A stretch of DNA of 64,000 nt, taken from assembly GCA_013398955.1 (NCBI GenBank), contig VWPU01008478.1, positions 1-64,000 of the forward strand. The letters run 5' to 3'. Below the pieces are notes generated by a model. The model saw only the letters and a list, made by a program, of their open reading frames with translations, was not told the DNA's origin and made no database searches. Every line of letters starts with the position of its first letter. Positions within the stretch are counted from its first letter, which is position 1. This stretch comes from Callaeas wilsoni (taxonomy: Eukaryota > Chordata > Aves > Passeriformes > Callaeidae). Made by a program: the position numbers and the translations under genes. Below are positions 12,291-22,289 of this stretch, one piece after another.

Positions 12291-12879
12291 ATACAAGCCT
12301 TATCAGCAGGAGGAAGTGACAAAAACATATCTCTTCTCCAAGACAGAGGAAGGATTAGCTGAGCAGCAGAAGAGACTTCATTTTGTGTCTCAGGAAGGAG
12401 GAGAATGGGAGGAGAGCTCTGTCCTTCACGGAGAGTGTGGCTGCTGACAAAGGGCTGCTGCTGGGCCTGGCTTTGCTCCGTTCTCAGCAACGCTGGGCAC
12501 CTTCTGGTTCCTCCAGGACCGAAATTATTGCCAAGGCTCCCAGGGTGTGAAAGGTGTGAAAGGATGGGGAGTGCAGAGGAACAGCCAGGCAGGAGATCAG
12601 GGGATTTGCCGTGTAGAGCCAACCCCTGGAATGTCCTTAGGTGCCACTCAGTTCCCTGGAATCAGGCACAGGAGTCCCTAGGAAATGGATTTTGTTATTT
12701 CAGCCACTTGCTCTCAGAATCCACTTCCTTTTACAGGAGGAACAAAGCCCGTGTTTGCTCCTTGCTTTGCTTTTTAATTGAGCTCCAGGCCCAGTCAGGC
12801 CTAATTAGGCCCCTTTGTTGCTCTCCGTAAGTTCTGCTCCAGGCCTGCGGGCCCAGCCTCGTGGTTTAATCATTACAGG
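12291..12879. other. Unique DNA, no gene recognised
   Basis: GC-moderate DNA with no supported feature. Confidence 0.4.
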
Positions 12880-13230
12880 GATCGATGGGGGGATTTATGA
12901 TTCAGCTGGATGGAAACCTGGCAGAATGATAATGTGAAATACTCTTTGATAATCAATATGTGATGGGAAAGGGCTTGAAAGTACAAAACTCTCCAGATCT
13001 GCTATAAGCAGCTGAATTTAGCAGCTTTTCAAAGGGATGGTGGTAAATATTCAAATCAAAAAAGGGGCTCAGAACATGTGGGTTGATATCTAAGATCTGT
13101 CAGTCTAAACCGTCCTTGCCTGACGCGGAGGTTTGAAATTAATTTCAGCTCCAAGGTGTGCCACAGCTCCAAGGTGTAACATTTCTGTGCCCCTGGAAAG
13201 AAAACAGTAAAGTGTGGGTCTTAATTACCC
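12880..13230. other. AT-rich unique block
   Basis: Moderately AT-rich, high-complexity sequence with TGATAATGTGAAATAC-like and GATAATCAATATGTG-like words around 12927-12963. No frame or repeat. Possibly regulatory. Confidence 0.25.
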
Positions 13231-14352
13231 AGATAGACTTTGAGTATGGAGGGAAATTTATGTGAGATCTCTATTTCCCACTTAAAATTCCATGCCTGCA
13301 CTTACATGGGAGTGGAATTATTCTCCGGCATGGAATTGCTTCAATCCATCCCAATCTGGATCACTTTTGCTCTCCTTCAAGGGAAGAGCAGCAATAACTC
13401 AATTAAAGTGACATCGTGTTCGTGGTGGCTCGTGCCAGCTAATAAATACTCCGAGCTGTTCGTGCCACGTTCGGGCTCCTCTCCCGCGTTTGAAGAGCGG
13501 CACAGTTTGACATTTGCGTGTGTTAAATCTTCCCCGGCAGCCACCGTGAGCAATGGATTAAGTGTGGAAATTGGAATGGTGTCCTGGGAAGGAGAGGGAC
13601 TTGTCACACTCCTTCTGACAAGTGCCTGGGCGGGTGGTGGCACTTTGGGGCTGTGCTGAGGGCAAAGCCCCCAGGCCGCCGACTTCAAGCACCAGCCGCA
13701 AAGGAACTTGTAATTGCTTGCAAATCACTCTTCCTTCCAGAACGATCAGCACTATTTTATATTAATTGCCACCACCCCTGTGATTTAATAACCTGTGTGA
13801 GGAAGCGCGTTTCCTTTCCGCTCTGAGAGGCGCTCAGCGCTCCTTCCACTCCACCACGCGGAATCGCTCCACATCCCCACAATCCCGACATGTTTTACAC
13901 GTGGCCCTGCTCTGGCACAGACCTCCCCATCTGTTTGCTTGAATAATAATCAGCATTTATATTCCGAGAGTGCCCTTTGTCGTGCCTGGTCTCTACTCAG
14001 AACCATCTGCTCGGAATTGCTGGAATTCCGGGATTGGAGCTTGCCTTTGGCCTGGCTGGGGAACCAGGAAGGTTTTTCCTGGCTATCACTTGAATTCCTG
14101 GTTTGTTTTGCAATCAGGCAAAGCAGGAGCTGGGTATGAGTTCACCTGCCCCACATGTGGCCCCGTCTGAACGTCAGGGAGGGAAATCCCTGGATTAGAA
14201 GGGCTCTTTGTTCTTCCTGCTGGTTTTTCTCTTTTCCAGAGGGGGAAATGCTTTATCAGAGCAAAGGGAAGGTCTCGCTGCCCAGGGCAGTCCTTCCCAG
14301 GAGCTGGTGCCACCCAGGTGAGAACAGTGTCCACTGAAGGAATCGTGTGGGT
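13231..14352. other. Unique DNA, no gene recognised
   Basis: Mixed composition. A + strand frame from 13240 (139 codons) and overlapping minus-strand frames show no domain, and their ends do not coincide with good splice sites. I treat them as chance frames. Confidence 0.35.
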
Positions 14353-14421
14353 GAGATCATGATGATGATGAGGATGATGATGATGATTAATTTCATCATC
14401 ATCCTCCTCCTCCTCCTCCTA
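14353..14421. repeat. Compound inverted microsatellite (GAT)n...(ATC)n/(CTC)n
   Basis: A run of GAT/GAG triplets (about 14357-14387) is followed, after a short ATTAATTTC spacer, by ATC and then CTC triplets (14389-14420). The GAT run and the ATC run are reverse complements, so a single strand can fold into a hairpin. Likely length-variable. The minus-strand frame through here (NxRRRRRMMMKLIIIII-like) is a translation artefact. Confidence 0.85.
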
Positions 14422-15039
14422 TTTATTGCCAGGATTTCAACAGATCTTCCTTGAGCTAAATTACATAAATAACGATAAACCCCCTTGGTCTTTCCAGCTG
14501 GAGGCTCTCCTGTGTCCCTTTGCTGCAGCAGCAGGACGGAGCTGCCCCGTTCGCCCTGGAGGATTTCAGTTCTCCCCTGCCCTGGCTCCTGGTGTCCCAT
14601 TCCTCTTCCCAGCCTTCTCTCCTGTGCCTTTGCCGCAGGGGCAGCTGGAGGATTTTCGCTGTTTCTCCCGTGCCTGCAGCTCTCAGAAGCGCCATTCCAA
14701 GCTGTTAACGACAAACCAATTCCTGCTTCGATATCGGGAGCTGCAGAGACCCAAAAGTGCCCCAGAGAGCTGTGCCCGGAGGTCAAACCCTGCACTCAGC
14801 ACTCCTCCCACCCCGGCCCCACCCGGCCCCACGCTTGGGTCCTGCTTGGAGCAGGACGAGGGGATCTCCAGAGGTGCTTCCCGAAGGAATTACTGGAAGA
14901 ATCCATGAGTTTGGTCCATCAGGCACTTCCCAAACCTGTGCAGGCCCCTGGGCTCTGCGGCTGGGAGAGGTGGAGAGCAGGGATGAACATGCAGCTGCAG
15001 TCTCTCGTGTTGAGCGGGTTGCAGCCATGCTTTAAATGA
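14422..15039. other. Unique DNA, no gene recognised
   Basis: GC-rich sequence with long overlapping frames on both strands (up to 184 codons) but no recognisable protein family. Frame length here tracks GC content. Confidence 0.35.
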
Positions 15040-15325
15040 AGAACAAATTCTCCTAATTGTTTTTTTTGGCAGATTTTCTGTGATAAATTATTCTCTAACT
15101 TTACAGCTCCTTAAATTCGGGTTTGCAGCGCTGTTGACAAACCCACAGAAAGTGATGCCTGAGCAAATAGACAATGAAAGAGATCTTGTAAACTGCAATT
15201 GTGTGTAATTGCTGCCTGGGAAGTGTTCATGGGGGAGAGAAAAGGCTTCCTCGTTCTTTCAGATTTGACATTCAGAGTGTAAATGTTTGCAAATCTGCCT
15301 CTTCCTTCCCTAATTATTTTGTGTT
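15040..15325. other. AT-rich unique block
   Basis: AT-rich, high-complexity stretch with poly-T at 15060 and TAATTGCTGCC near 15207. No frame or repeat. Candidate noncoding element of low certainty. Confidence 0.22.
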
Positions 15326-15572
15326 TGTCTGTTTGTTTGCCTTGATCCTGCACTGGGAGGGTTTGCTGGGCTGGGCCCCGTGTGACAACAGCTCGGAAAA
15401 TCTCTCCCACAACAACTCCGTGTCTTCCTGACTTGTGGGGAAAACTTGGGGTACTCCAGCCTGTGGGGCAGGTGGTGCTTTCGTGCTCTTTAGAGCTCTG
15501 GCTGTGTTCAGTCCTTCGGAGCTCACAGGCTGGAGCTGCCTCTGGCTCATCTCTGCCTTGGGAACCCTGAGA

Positions 15573-15845
15573 TGTCGCTGTGAGCCGCTGTTGAGAAAGG
15601 AAGACTTACTCTTCGCATAGCATAGGAAAAAAGGGTGTCTTTATTATTTGTTTCCAGCTTATATAGGTTCTTGAAAGGTCACCCAGATTGGCCAGTTCAA
15701 AACCTCCCCCTAGGCCTAATTGGCCAGGCCTGAACTGTCCAAACCCGAGGAACTGTTTTTAATAACATCCAAACTTTATCTTTGTTTATAGAACACAGAA
15801 GGAAGAGAAGGAAAATTCTCACAGGAAAGGTCTGTGCCAGCCACA
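15573..15845 (-). mobile_element. Solo-type retroviral LTR, family A (~270 bp)
   Basis: On the minus strand this element starts TGTGGCTGGCACAGACC and ends with GCTCACAGCGACA. It is a TG...CA LTR with an AATAATAAA-type polyadenylation region about 70 bp before its 3' end. It matches 18089-18358 closely along its whole length (roughly nine bases in ten by eye). Flanks CTGAGA (15567-15572) and CTAAGG (15846-15851) agree at four of six positions, perhaps a decayed 6-bp target duplication. There is no polypurine tract beside it, so it is most likely a solo LTR. Confidence 0.75.
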
Positions 15846-16037
15846 CTAAGGTGAGGTTGTTGTTCCTGTGCTGGCTTTGACAGGAATTCTAAATGAAGGA
15901 ATGACAATTCCCTGCCTTTGGTGTTGGGGTTTTCAGGAGAGAAAATGGCCGATAACCAACGAAGCTCTCAGACCCTCCCCACAGGACGGGGAACGCTTTT
16001 CCCTGCCTTACCCCACAGGTAGGAGACGGAGGGGATG
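15846..16037. other. Short unique spacer between two LTRs
   Basis: Sequence separating two unrelated minus-strand LTRs. It ends in GGGATG, which is the target-site duplication of the next element. No gene. Confidence 0.5.
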
Positions 16038-16693
16038 TGTGGGAACTTCTTCTCGGTTTGGACGGTCGGGATGGCTATAAACGAGAGATCTCCGAGGTTG
16101 GGTTTTAGAGTGTGGAGTTTATTTATGAAGGGCGTGGGTACAGTGGCCCTGCTTGGAGCTGCCAGCTGCAGCTCGGAGCAGGCCAGAAAAGTGAGAGAGC
16201 AAGAGAAGTAAAGGTAAGAGCAAGAGAGGGCAAGAAGAAGTAGTGGAAGTTGTACAAGGAGAGGAGAAGTGGGCTAAGAGAGTGAAGTGATCATTTACAA
16301 TACAATAGATCTTCTGTGTTGAATATTCTAATTTCCACTAACCAATCTAGTACAAGATACAAATCCTATAGCATTTCCATACAGCCTATAAGAATTGTTA
16401 CATTACCATACTGCGTTACATTTTAAACTCTAGAAACTCCTCTCTGGACCCCTGCTGCCAAGCCAGCAGGGTCTGCTCTGACCCTGGGACCTGTCTGCAG
16501 GCAGAGGGGATTGTTCAACAGAGAGGGGATTACCTTCAGCCGGCCATCCCATTGTTTTCCGGTTGTTCAGTAACTAAGGCTTGGTATCCCAAAGCTTGCT
16601 TTCATTTCCATCTCACTTATAGTTTCCCTATTCTCAGCATCTTTTGCCAGGCAATCATATTGATAAGGCTTTCCTGTTTCATCTTCCCCAACA
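16038..16693 (-). mobile_element. Solo LTR, family B (~660 bp), copy 1
   Basis: Minus-strand LTR beginning TGTTGGGGAAGATG (right edge) and ending GTTCCCACA (left edge). The termini are short inverted repeats of the TG...CA class. The same GGGATG lies on both sides (16032-16037 and 16694-16699), consistent with target-site duplication and with no internal region, so this is a solo LTR. An AATAAA signal lies about 80 bp from the 3' end, near + position 16120, giving a short R-U5. Two further copies lie at 18635-19299 and 58036-58702. Confidence 0.88.
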
Positions 16694-16699
16694 GGGATG

Positions 16700-17108
16700 G
16701 AAGCGAGGCCGTCTGAGGGGTTTGGTGCTCCCTGTTGTGGCACCCGTGTCACCCCGGGCAGCTGAGAGCGGGGGACCTTCCCTCTCCAGGACAGGGCCAC
16801 GTCCATATCCCAGCGGAGCAGAAAACACGAGGAATGGGGGATCTGCCGCAAAGGTCTGAGCCTGTTTCGGTGCTGGGGCAGGGGCTGGGGCTGGGCTGTG
16901 CTCGGGGCTCATCACAGCAGCACCGGTGGGCAGAGGTGAAGGGAGAGCAGCTGGGAGCTGCAGCAAAAATCTCCTTTCTGGTCCCCTGTAACGCCTGTGC
17001 CCTTCGTGGTGCTCCCACAGGTCCCAGACCTCCTCTGGAATGGATTCTGCTCCTCATTTTTGCCCAGGTTCTGCTGGGACACAGGGAGGGAGCCCTGGGG
17101 ATGGTGCC
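16700..17108. other. Unique GC-rich DNA, no gene recognised
   Basis: Frames of 149 and 142 codons overlap on opposite strands. Neither shows a known domain, and both run into the tandem array to the right. No supported gene. Confidence 0.35.
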
Positions 17109-17535
17109 CGAGCAAGGAGTGAGTTCCCAGGGTTTTACTGGGAATTCAGGGTTCTGCTCAGTCATTTCCCCCAGCAAGGAGTGAGTTCTTGAGGTTTTAT
17201 TGGGAATTCAGGGTTCTGCTCAGTCATTTCCCCCAGCAAGGAGTGAGTTCTTGAGGTTTTATNCCGCTCAGTCATTTCCCCGAGCCAGGAGTGAGTTCCT
17301 AGAGTTTTATTGGGAATTCAGGTTCCTGCTCAGTCATTTCCCCCAGCAAGGAGTGAGTTCTTGAGGTTTTATTGGGAATTCAGGGTTCTGCTCAGTCATT
17401 TCCCTGAGCAAGGAGTGAGTTCTTGAGGTTTTATTGGGAATTCAGGTTCCTGCTCAGTCGTTTCCCCGAGCAAGGAGTGAGTTCCCGGGGTTTTATTGGG
17501 AATCCAAGTTGCTGCTCAGTCATTTCCCCGAGCAG
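17109..17535. repeat. Minisatellite, 62-bp unit, about 7 copies, with assembly seam
   Basis: The word AGGAGTGAGTTC recurs every ~62 bp (near 17114, 17176, 17238, 17286, 17348, 17410 and 17472). Each unit carries GGTTTTATTGGGAATTC and CTCAGTCATTTCCCC. The third unit is shortened by about 14 bp and contains a single N at 17263, so two sequence pieces were probably joined there and the copy number is unreliable. Confidence 0.92.
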
Positions 17536-18088
17536 CTGGGATGTGCTCGGTGCTCCCAGCCATAATTAAATTATAAATCCCAGCGTGGGCAGCACCCAGC
17601 ACGGGCAGTCGGTGCTGCTGGCGTGGAGCGGGACCCCAGGAACATCCAGCTGGGACCCCACCCCAGCCTGGGCAGGCTCTGTGCCCCTGCCAGGGGCCAG
17701 GTGTCCCTGGGTGACCCCAGAGCTGTTGGACAAGCGGGGAGCAGCGGCCACATCCCGCACCAGGCAGTTTTCCATGAGACATCTTCATGAAAGGGTTCCT
17801 CTGGCATCCCTCTGCGAGCCGTTCCCGCAGGAGTTTGGGGTATCGCGGCTCCCTGCGAGAGCCGTCCGTGCTGGGGAGGGGCTGGCTGGGGAGGACACCT
17901 GGCAGAGAGGTTATTTATGGCTTCACGCCTTTCCCTACTGCGGGAAAACCCCAACCAGTCACTTCTAAAATACTGAACTGACAAGTTCCCACGTCTGGGC
18001 CGAGCGGGAGCTGCAGGTCGGGGGCGGGAGGGCTCTGCTGTGCCCAGAGCCGTTCAGGGGCTCCAGGGGGGTCCCAGAGCTCCAGCTG
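17536..18088. other. Unique GC-rich DNA, no gene recognised
   Basis: GC-rich sequence between the minisatellite and the next LTR. Competing 60-137 codon frames are present without recognisable content. Confidence 0.35.
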
Positions 18089-18358
18089 TGTCACTGTGAG
18101 CCGCTGTTGAGAAATGAAGACTTGCTCTCCGCATGGCATAGGAAAAGGGGCTTTTATTATTTGTTTCCAGCTTAGATAGGTTCTTGAAAGGTCACCCAGA
18201 TTGGCCAGTTCAAAACCTCCCCCTAGGCCTAATTGGCCAGGCCTGAACTGTCCAAACCCGAGGAACTGTTTTTAATAGCATCCAATCTTTCTCTTTGTTC
18301 ATAGAACACAGAAGGAAGAGAAGGAAAATTCTCACGGGAAAGGTCTGTGCCAGCCACA
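18089..18358 (-). mobile_element. 3' LTR of a degraded endogenous retrovirus, family A
   Basis: Second copy of the ~270-bp LTR (compare 15573-15845), minus orientation, TG...CA termini, with the AATAATAAA-type signal near 18150. Immediately upstream on the minus strand is a polypurine tract (18359-18374). This identifies the element as the 3' LTR of an element whose internal part extends to higher coordinates, not a 5' LTR paired with the copy at 15573. No second LTR closing the provirus is visible. Confidence 0.78.
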
Positions 18359-18374
18359 GCTCCCCCTTTTTATT
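18359..18374 (-). other. Polypurine tract of family A retroelement
   Basis: On the minus strand the sequence AATAAAAAGGGGGAGC sits directly against the TG of the LTR. A purine run abutting the LTR is the plus-strand priming site of reverse transcription and fixes the element's direction. Confidence 0.7.
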
Positions 18375-18629
18375 TAAGAACAGAAGGCATTGCTTGCGAG
18401 CCCCAGCGGATCAGCATGAAGGGTCTGCTTGGTAATGGCCAGTTAAAGATGGAAGCTGGGCTCTGGAGCCCGGACTGTTGGGAGCGGCCAGGTCCCCTCG
18501 GATCGCAGCAGCGCCCGGAGCGCTTGCGGCAGCAGGGTGAAACCGCCCCCAGGAGCCCCGCAGCTCCTGCAGGCGCAGCGGAACCCGCCCAGGAACCGTC
18601 CCTCCTGAGGGCACAGAGTGGCGGGACTG
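18359..18629 (-). mobile_element. Stub of internal retroviral sequence, 3' end
   Basis: About 270 bp of GC-rich sequence lying inside the 3' LTR of the family A element. It should correspond to the region between the last gene and the polypurine tract. The minus-strand frame through it has no motif I can place in gag, pol or env. It stops at the family B LTR inserted at 18635, and I cannot recognise its continuation beyond 19304. It is a broken, non-functional remnant. Confidence 0.45.
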
Positions 18630-18634
18630 GTAAT

Positions 18635-19299
18635 TGTTGGGGAAGATGGAACAGGAAAGCTTTATCAATATGATTGTATGGCAAAAGATGCTGAGGATAG
18701 GGAAACTATAAGTGAGATTGAAATGAAAGCAAGCTTTGAGATACCTAGCCTTAGTTACTGAACAACTGGAAAACAATGGGATGGCCGGCTGAGGGTAATC
18801 CCCTCTCTGTTGAACAATCCCCTCTGCCTGCAGACAGCTCCAAGGGTCAGAGCAGACCCTGCTGGCTTGGCAGCAGGGGTCCAGAGAGGAGTTTCTAGAG
18901 TTTAAAATGTAACACAGTATGGTAATGTAACAATTCTTATAGGCTGTATGGAAATGCTATAGGATTTGTATCTTGTACTAGATTGGTTAGTGGAAATTAG
19001 AATATTCAACACAGAAGAAGATTTATTGTATTGTAAACGATCACTTCGCTCTCTTAGCCCACTTCTCCTCTCCTTTTACTACTTTCACTACTTCCCCTTG
19101 CCCTTACTCTCTCTTGCTCTCACCTTTGCTTCTCTTGCTCTCTCACTTTTCTGGCCTGCTCCGAGCTGCAGCTGGCAGCTCCAAGCAGGGCCACTGTACC
19201 CACGCCCTTCATAAATAAACCACACACTCTAAAACCTAACTACAGAGATCTCTCGTCTATAGCCGTCCCGACCGTCCAAACCGAGAAGAAGTTCCCACA
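18635..19299 (+). mobile_element. Solo LTR, family B (~660 bp), copy 2
   Basis: Plus-strand LTR starting TGTTGGGGAAGATG and ending GTTCCCACA. The target duplication GTAAT occurs at 18630-18634 and 19300-19304, a perfect 5-bp match that proves insertion boundaries and shows it is a solo LTR. AATAAA at 19214-19219 is followed by about 80 bp of R-U5. A pyrimidine-rich stretch with CTCTCTTGCTCT words lies at 19060-19150. It landed in or beside the older family A remnant and is in inverted orientation to copy 1, 1.9 kb away. Confidence 0.92.
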
Positions 19300-19304
19300 G
19301 TAAT

Positions 19305-19540
19305 TCTGTGAATTGTATCATTACTAAAATATATTTTATTCTATTTGATGCTGGCTTTGGAAGGTTCCTGTATGATTATTACATTTTTAAGCATGTGATT
19401 TTTTTTTTTCTAAAGGCTTTACCGGAGGCTAAATTGAGACCTAATACAAAATTCAAAGAGGTTCTGCTGAAATGCCATTAAAATTTTAACTTTATGTTCT
19501 TTCAGGGGTTTAAAAGTTATAGAGGCGAAGCAGTACAAGC
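19305..19540. other. AT-rich unique block
   Basis: AT-rich sequence following the LTR target site, with poly-T at 19399-19408 and ATATATTTTATTC near 19329. No coding potential. Candidate noncoding element of low certainty, or decayed retroelement tail. Confidence 0.25.
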
Positions 19541-20933
19541 CAAGAGGAATTTAACTACCAGATTTCTGTGTTCTGTAATGGGAAGAGCGTCCAAAAAAGA
19601 GACGAATTTTCTGCTTTCTGAGAAGGATTTGGTAAAAGCAACCGCTGCTGATGTCTGAGGAAGGAGTCCTTGCCCCATCCCTGACTACAAATGACACATA
19701 AATGTCTCCAAGCATTTAGTGCCTCCCAGGACGGGTTTAATTTACAATCCTGAGGTATAAAAGCCTGGGGAGAATGTCCTTTGCAGGCTGTTGGGCACCA
19801 GCGCTGCCATTTAACACTTGTACCCTGCCACAGACGCTCGCAGCTGGAATTCTGGCTGGAGCCTCTCCCGTGGCACTTCTGCTTCATCCAGCGAAACAGA
19901 AAGAAATATCACAGGCTGCCGTGCCTCCCCGCAGTGATTGCACAGGGCTTTTAATTTCAGCGATAGCCACTGAAAAATTCATGAAGGAGCTTTTCTGCTG
20001 CCTCATGGAACTTCCGTCGAGGCAGGGAAACGTTCCCTGACTCTGGGAGGAGTTTGTGTGAAGTGTCTCTGCTTTTAGCTCTTATTTAAGCCAAAGGTGT
20101 CAAAGAAAAGCACTTTACAACCCCCTGGGTGATGCTGCGCTGTTGTTCTGCGTTGTTTTGGGGGGTGTTTATTCATTCCTGGTTTTTTGGATGGGGGAAT
20201 CAGCACATCTGAGAAATCCCACATAAAGTGAGAGGAGTGGGAAGGGCAGGAACCAGAGCGGGAATTCTGGCTGGAGATGCTCTCTGTGCACACAGCACAC
20301 AGGTAAATAGGAATGTACATCTGTGTGCACGCATCCAAACATTCCCAAATCCGGGGCTTTTCTGGCTCCATTTTGTAACTCAAATGGAATTTCCTTCTCT
20401 CCTGCTCACTCTTTATGGATTTTGTCCTACTTGTTCACACAACTGCTTCTTAAAAATCTCTGTGCCTTTGTTTTGACAGGGTTGAACATTCCCCAAGGGG
20501 ATTTCAGGCATTCATGTGGAAAAGGGAAAAAACAGTTCCTTGCTGCAGCAGGAATGGCCCAAAATTCCTGTGTGCACTGCAGATCCTCGGGGTGCCTGGC
20601 CTGGCAATAAACTGGTGTTACCAACTTTAACTGAATTATTGCCACGAGATAATGTGCTGGTTCTCGGAGTTATTTTTAATTCTTTTGTTTCCGTATCAAT
20701 AAACTGGAGCAGATAGAAAGCAAATCTTTTTTGGAGGAAGGGAGTGGAAGGGGAGGGCACTGGGACATGGGCAGGGGGAACGGCTCTGGCCCCTTTGGGT
20801 TTATTCCTTTTGCAGCATCACATCTGCATTCCATGGAAAATTAAAACTCTCCTGGCACAAAATGCTCTGGTGCCAAAGGCAGCGTTGGATGAGCAAAGCC
20901 CTGAGTGCTGAGGCATCAAATAGAAGGTTTTGC
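19541..20933. other. Unique DNA, no gene recognised
   Basis: Mixed composition with short frames. No exon, RNA or repeat of note. Confidence 0.4.
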
Positions 20934-20944
20934 TCTATATATGA

Positions 20945-20978
<34 letters not shown>

Positions 20979-20981
20979 GTT
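20934..20981. repeat. Compound (TA)n(TG)n microsatellite
   Basis: A TATATA run (20934-20962) passes into GTGTGTGT (20963-20979). A typical dinucleotide microsatellite, likely polymorphic. Confidence 0.92.
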
Positions 20982-21244
20982 ACATCAAACATCCAATATA
21001 GACGCAGATACTAAAACTGAAATTCCCAAAGCTCTAAACTCGTCATTTCCTGTCCCTCTCCTCAATGACATTCAACTGCTTTGCTTTGTCTTGTCCTTCA
21101 GCTGAAGCTGAATGGACTCTTGAATCCTGAAGGTTTGGGTCAGTAGGGAAGCATCCTTTTCAGACCCTGGGGTTTTTTGGCAAATCATCAGCAAAATCCG
21201 TGCTTGGTGTAGGTGAGGAATTCCATCCATTCTCACTGTCCTGC

Positions 21245-21860
21245 CCGTGCTTTATTAACAGGAGCCGCAGAGCGATGAAGTGCAGCCTCTGCCTGTTCCC
21301 GAGGCCTTCCTGAGCCCTCAGCGCTCAGCTGGCACTTCCAGGGGCTCGGGAACACCATCCTGCTGCTGCTTGGTGCTCTGAAGCCACCGCAGCGCTGGGG
21401 CTGAGCAGAACGAGGGCGAGGCGCGGTCACTGGGCAGCGCCGGTAGCGGGCTCTGCAGGGGCTTTGTGCCACGGGTGCTGGGGGCTCGCGGGGCTCAGGC
21501 GTTGGCACTGGGAGGGTGAACGGTCCGTGCTGGCTCTCCGGCAGACACGGGAGATCCACCCGGGAGCCGTGCGAGCTGAGGCGGGACCTGACTGCAGCCC
21601 AGGTCTCATCCTGAGGTAACCCAGCTCCTGTTCACCCAGCTGGAAAGGAACCTGGGGCTGCTTCCAGGTGAGAAGCCAAGCCTCGGAGAGCTCCGAGCTG
21701 AGGAGCTGCTGCTGCCGCGCACTCCCCCAGCGCTGGTGACGCTCCCGGTGTCGGTGCCGTGTTTATCAGCCGTGAGCTGGAACAGGCACCGGGTGCGAGC
21801 TCAGCGGAGCCTCCCTGATCCGTCCTGACAGCAGCGCTGCGCCTGCACCTGGCCGCGTCT
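21245..21860. promoter_or_regulatory. CpG-rich patch without recognised exon
   Basis: About 600 bp with frequent CG dinucleotides (for example gcgaggcgcggtc near 21416). It resembles an orphan CpG island. Minus-strand frames exist but have no identifiable product. The neighbouring minisatellite starts directly after it. Regulatory meaning is inference from composition. Confidence 0.3.
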
Positions 21861-21876
21861 GACCCCTGTGCCTGTG

Positions 21877-22289
21877 TCCCCCGGCTCCTGGGGACAGCTC
21901 CGGTTAGAGCACGGGACAGCCCCGGCTCCTGGGGACAGCTCCGGTTAGAGCAGGGGACAGTCCTGGTTAGAGCAGGGGACAGCCCCGGCTCCTGGGGACA
22001 GCCCTGGTTAGAGCAGGGGACAGCCCCGGCTCCTGGGGACAGCCCTGGTTAGAGCAGGGGACAGCCCTGGTTACAGCAGGGGACAGCCCTGGCTCTTCGG
22101 GACAGCGCTGGTTAGAGCAGGGGACAGCTCTGGCTCCTGGGGACAGCCCCGGCTCCTGCGGACAGCCCCGGTTAGAGCAGGGGGCAGCTCTGGCTCCTGG
22201 GGACAGCCCCGGTCACATCAGGGGACAGCTCTGGTTAGAGCAGGGGACAGCCCCGGTGACAGCAGGGGACAGCCCCGGCGACAGCAGGG
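21877..22289. repeat. Irregular minisatellite built on GGGGACAGC and GGTTAGAGCAG modules
   Basis: Two short modules, one reading GGCTCCTGGGGACAGC and the other GGTTAGAGCAGGGGACAG, alternate and recombine over about 410 bp. The spacing varies (about 20-40 bp), with ACAGCAGGGGACAG variants towards the right end. The irregular order suggests repeated unequal exchange. No coding role. Confidence 0.9.
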
